Below, in pieces: positions 61,946 through 64,000 of a stretch of 64,000 nucleotides of DNA (position 1 is its first letter; every line of letters starts with the position of its first letter). The notes below the pieces were generated by a model that was given only the letters and a program-made list of their open reading frames with translations, was not told the origin of the DNA and did no database searches. Position numbers and translations under genes: made by a program. Origin of the DNA: Lentisphaerota bacterium (GTDB lineage Bacteria > Verrucomicrobiota > Kiritimatiellia > RFP12 > UBA1067); assembly GCA_015061665.1 (NCBI GenBank), contig SUWC01000007.1, positions 1-64,000 on the forward strand, in the 5' to 3' direction.

Positions 61946-61989
61946 GTTGTTTTCAGTGCACTGAAATTATTGGAGACTATTATATCAAA

Positions 61990-62166
61990 TATAGTCGGTG
62001 CATGACTCGGTCGAATTCGAAATTCGAACAAGCCGCACGCTGCGAGCGCGCCGCCCCATCCCCAGCAGAACGGGGACAGCGCGCAGATAGCGGCGGCGGT
62101 GTGGTTGGGGTTCGCAAAACCGAATGCATGGCAAACCCAGCCGCCAGAAGTAAACTCTAACATCAA
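61990..62166 (-). pseudogene. Fragment of the O-antigen-ligase-like gene
   Basis: FGFANPNHTAAAICALSPFCWGWGGAL matches FGFANPNHAAAAICALFPFCWGWCGKW of the gene at 52745-53983; DNA near-identical around 62045-62125 vs 53875-53950. Confidence 0.75.
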
Positions 62167-62202
62167 ATTATCTGTACGGTTGAGGCTTCAGGGGTCAGAC
62201 AT

Positions 62203-62541
62203 CTATTCACGTTCTGCTATCTTTAACCTTAGTACCTTCGATGACATTGCATTTGCATCAACCAGGAACCGTATCTCACCATCCGTCCCTAGCCAATAAG
62301 GTTCGATTTTAAATATAAAACACCCTTGACGATCGGTACTCTCCACTTTCTTAAATCCATGCAAAAATGAGTTTTTGCCATACTGGGCATCTATGGCACT
62401 TTCGCACCTTGCAAACGCTCTGCAAAAACAGGACTCCTCGTTGGAAGAGGCAAAATATGCTAGTTGCACCAATTGTGCGCTTGCAAAGCCTCCTATCAAA
62501 GCAGCTACGCCCACACATATTATCCTAAACTGGATTTTCAT
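62203..62541 (-). CDS. Small membrane-anchored protein, paralogue of the adjacent upstream gene
   Basis: Start MKIQFRIICVGVAALIGGFASAQLVQ; CESAIDAQYGKNSFLHGFKKVESTDRQGCFIFKI aligns with neighbour. Confidence 0.62.
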   Translation of the reverse strand: MKIQFRIICVGVAALIGGFASAQLVQLAYFASSNEESCFCRAFARCESAIDAQYGKNSFLHGFKKVESTDRQGCFIFKIEPYWLGTDGEIRFLVDANAMSSKVLRLKIAERE

Positions 62542-62558
62542 AAAACAGCACCTCATTT

Positions 62559-62903
62559 TTACTGGCTTATAATTTTCACCTTGGCGTCCGAATCCGTCAT
62601 ATCGATGTTTACCAGCACCTCTTTAACGGAATCGCCTTCATGAACTGCAACTTGACATGCGTAAAATGCCGATTCGCCATCCTTTAGAATCCGCCAGAGC
62701 CCTTTTTGAAAAGCTCCAGTTCCATAGCTTGCGTCAAAAGCTTTCATCGCATGACAAACTGCCTCCGACAATTCAGTTTCATCCTGAATTTTCCATCGTG
62801 GCAGTCCCAACATGGCACATCCAGCGGCAACACCAAGAAAATAACAGCACACGAAAGACGACAAGAGTATTACACCTGCATTTTGCATAGCAAGCTTGTT
62901 CAT
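62559..62903 (-). CDS. Small membrane-anchored protein downstream of RHS (candidate immunity)
   Basis: 114 aa; MNKLAMQNAGVILLSSFVCCYFLGVAAG TM; AMKAFDASYGTGAFQKGLWRILKDGESAFYACQV; ATGA overlap with RHS stop. Confidence 0.65.
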   Translation of the reverse strand: MNKLAMQNAGVILLSSFVCCYFLGVAAGCAMLGLPRWKIQDETELSEAVCHAMKAFDASYGTGAFQKGLWRILKDGESAFYACQVAVHEGDSVKEVLVNIDMTDSDAKVKIISQ

Positions 62904-64000
62904 TCTGCGACCCTCCGAACCTTGTAGGATTTCCTTTGGACTGCGGGGTCAATGTACGCCCTCATATAACAGTCAGCACCTGCAACCAAATTATTATTTT
63001 GGCTAAGGTTTGACCCGACATCTATCCCAAGCCCCGCAAAAGCGCCAGCAACACTCGCCCAAGTCAACACGGCGGACGCTCCTCCTGTGACCACAATGGA
63101 AGCTACTGCAATCGCAGCACCGATTACAGCTGCTGCCACCCCTGCTGCCTTCAATGCTTTCTCCAAAGCAGATGACTCAAGAACATAAACATCATATACG
63201 TCGTTCCATGTTTTCAACATCCACAAATAGTCAAAGCCATCTTCACCGGAAAACCAATTGCCGCATTTTGTCTCAGTGACATTTGCCTCACCAGTTTTTA
63301 CCTTAATTGTCAGTGCACCGCACAAATCCACCGCACCCATTACCCCATTCCCGCAATACGCAAGCTGGTTCCAGCCGTCGGGATAGCCCATGGGATCGGC
63401 GGACTGCCACTTGGCGAGGCCAGCGCGGTAATTGCGCATGAGGAAGGCGTGGCCGAGGCCTTCGACGAACGGTTTACCCGTGAAAAACGGGGAATGGGGA
63501 ACGAGGAATGGGGAATGGGAAGAGTCTTCGGAAATGTCTTCCCCAAAGGCCGTGAGTGCCGCGGCGGAATACTTGCCGCCATGCTTGGAGCCGACGGTCG
63601 TGCCGAGCGCGTCGTTGAAATAAGACGTGCCCTTCGATGACGCGACCGGGTTGCCGCCTCCGACGTGCGGCTCGTTGATGAACTGCTCGTCGCCGCGCTG
63701 GATGAGGGCGAGGCCGTCCCAGAGGAAGGTTTCGGTTTGCGGCGCGGTGCGGGGCGCCCGGTGGTCGCCCCCTACCGTCGCTGACGCGAGCTGGCCGTCG
63801 GCGTGGTAGGTGAAGGTGCGCGTCGTGTCGCCGTCTGTTACGGAGAGAACCTTGTCGAGGTAACCGTAGCGGTATGTCTTGGAACCCTCCTTGACGAGAC
63901 GGCCCGCCGCGTCGTAGGCATAGCGCGTCATCACGCCGTCGGTCGTGGACGAGACGAGCTGGTTCGCGTCGTCGAAGGTGAAGGTCGTCGTGAGGTAATT
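62900..64000 (-). CDS. RHS/YD-repeat protein, C-terminal part (runs off window edge)
   Basis: RYAYDAAGRLVKEGSKTYRYGYLDKVLSVTDGDTTRTFTYHADGQLASATVG..., same RHS core as 55054-57588, distinct Ala-rich hydrophobic tip. ORF open to 64000. Confidence 0.88.
   Translation of the reverse strand, partial: NYLTTTFTFDDANQLVSSTTDGVMTRYAYDAAGRLVKEGSKTYRYGYLDKVLSVTDGDTTRTFTYHADGQLASATVGGDHRAPRTAPQTETFLWDGLALIQRGDEQFINEPHVGGGNPVASSKGTSYFNDALGTTVGSKHGGKYSAAALTAFGEDISEDSSHSPFLVPHSPFFTGKPFVEGLGHAFLMRNYRAGLAKWQSADPMGYPDGWNQLAYCGNGVMGAVDLCGALTIKVKTGEANVTETKCGNWFSGEDGFDYLWMLKTWNDVYDVYVLESSALEKALKAAGVAAAVIGAAIAVASIVVTGGASAVLTWASVAGAFAGLGIDVGSNLSQNNNLVAGADCYMRAYIDPAVQRKSYKVRRVAE

Noticed and set aside
1-64000. CRISPR array
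   Set aside because: Repeats present are palindromic or heptamer-type; no regularly spaced direct repeats with unique spacers and no cas genes.
54000-64000. Complete type VI secretion system
   Set aside because: Only a Tle1-like hydrolase and RHS proteins are visible; no VgrG, Hcp, sheath or baseplate genes in this window.

Overview
The window looks like high-GC genomic DNA from a PVC-group gut-type bacterium (Kiritimatiellae/Verrucomicrobia-like; inferred from gene style, not proven). About 1-46 kb is dominated by secreted polysaccharide-degrading enzymes: GH5-like, GH28, a double GH35, two GH2, GH27, CE12/SGNH, GH88/105, heparinase II/III, a SASA esterase, and beta-helix/autotransporter-like proteins. 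It also holds two NarL/LuxR-type two-component systems and a housekeeping block (HU, M50 protease, methyltransferase, ABC-F, MBL hydrolase, fmt, rnpB, tRNA-His, tRNA-Thr). Within that block is a small aryl-polyene-like cluster: two ACPs, a membrane/AMP-ligase/dehydratase fusion, and a LolA-like protein. About 47-64 kb is accessory: small lipoproteins, a third (OmpR-type) two-component system, a tandem esterase, an O-antigen-ligase-like protein, a Tle1-like DUF2235 hydrolase with a lipoprotein, and an RHS/YD-repeat array with displaced C-terminal tips and candidate immunity genes. The most interesting signal is a family of about ten 14-bp near-palindromes (consensus roughly TRCNC-N4-GNGYA). They sit 22-25 bp (once 36 bp) upstream of a TATAAT-like -10 box in front of the degradation genes and of one sensor kinase, which suggests an uncharacterised NarL-like regulon. 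The window also carries promoter/signal-peptide cassette duplication, leaderless regulator genes, and palindromic elements inserted in-frame within coding genes.
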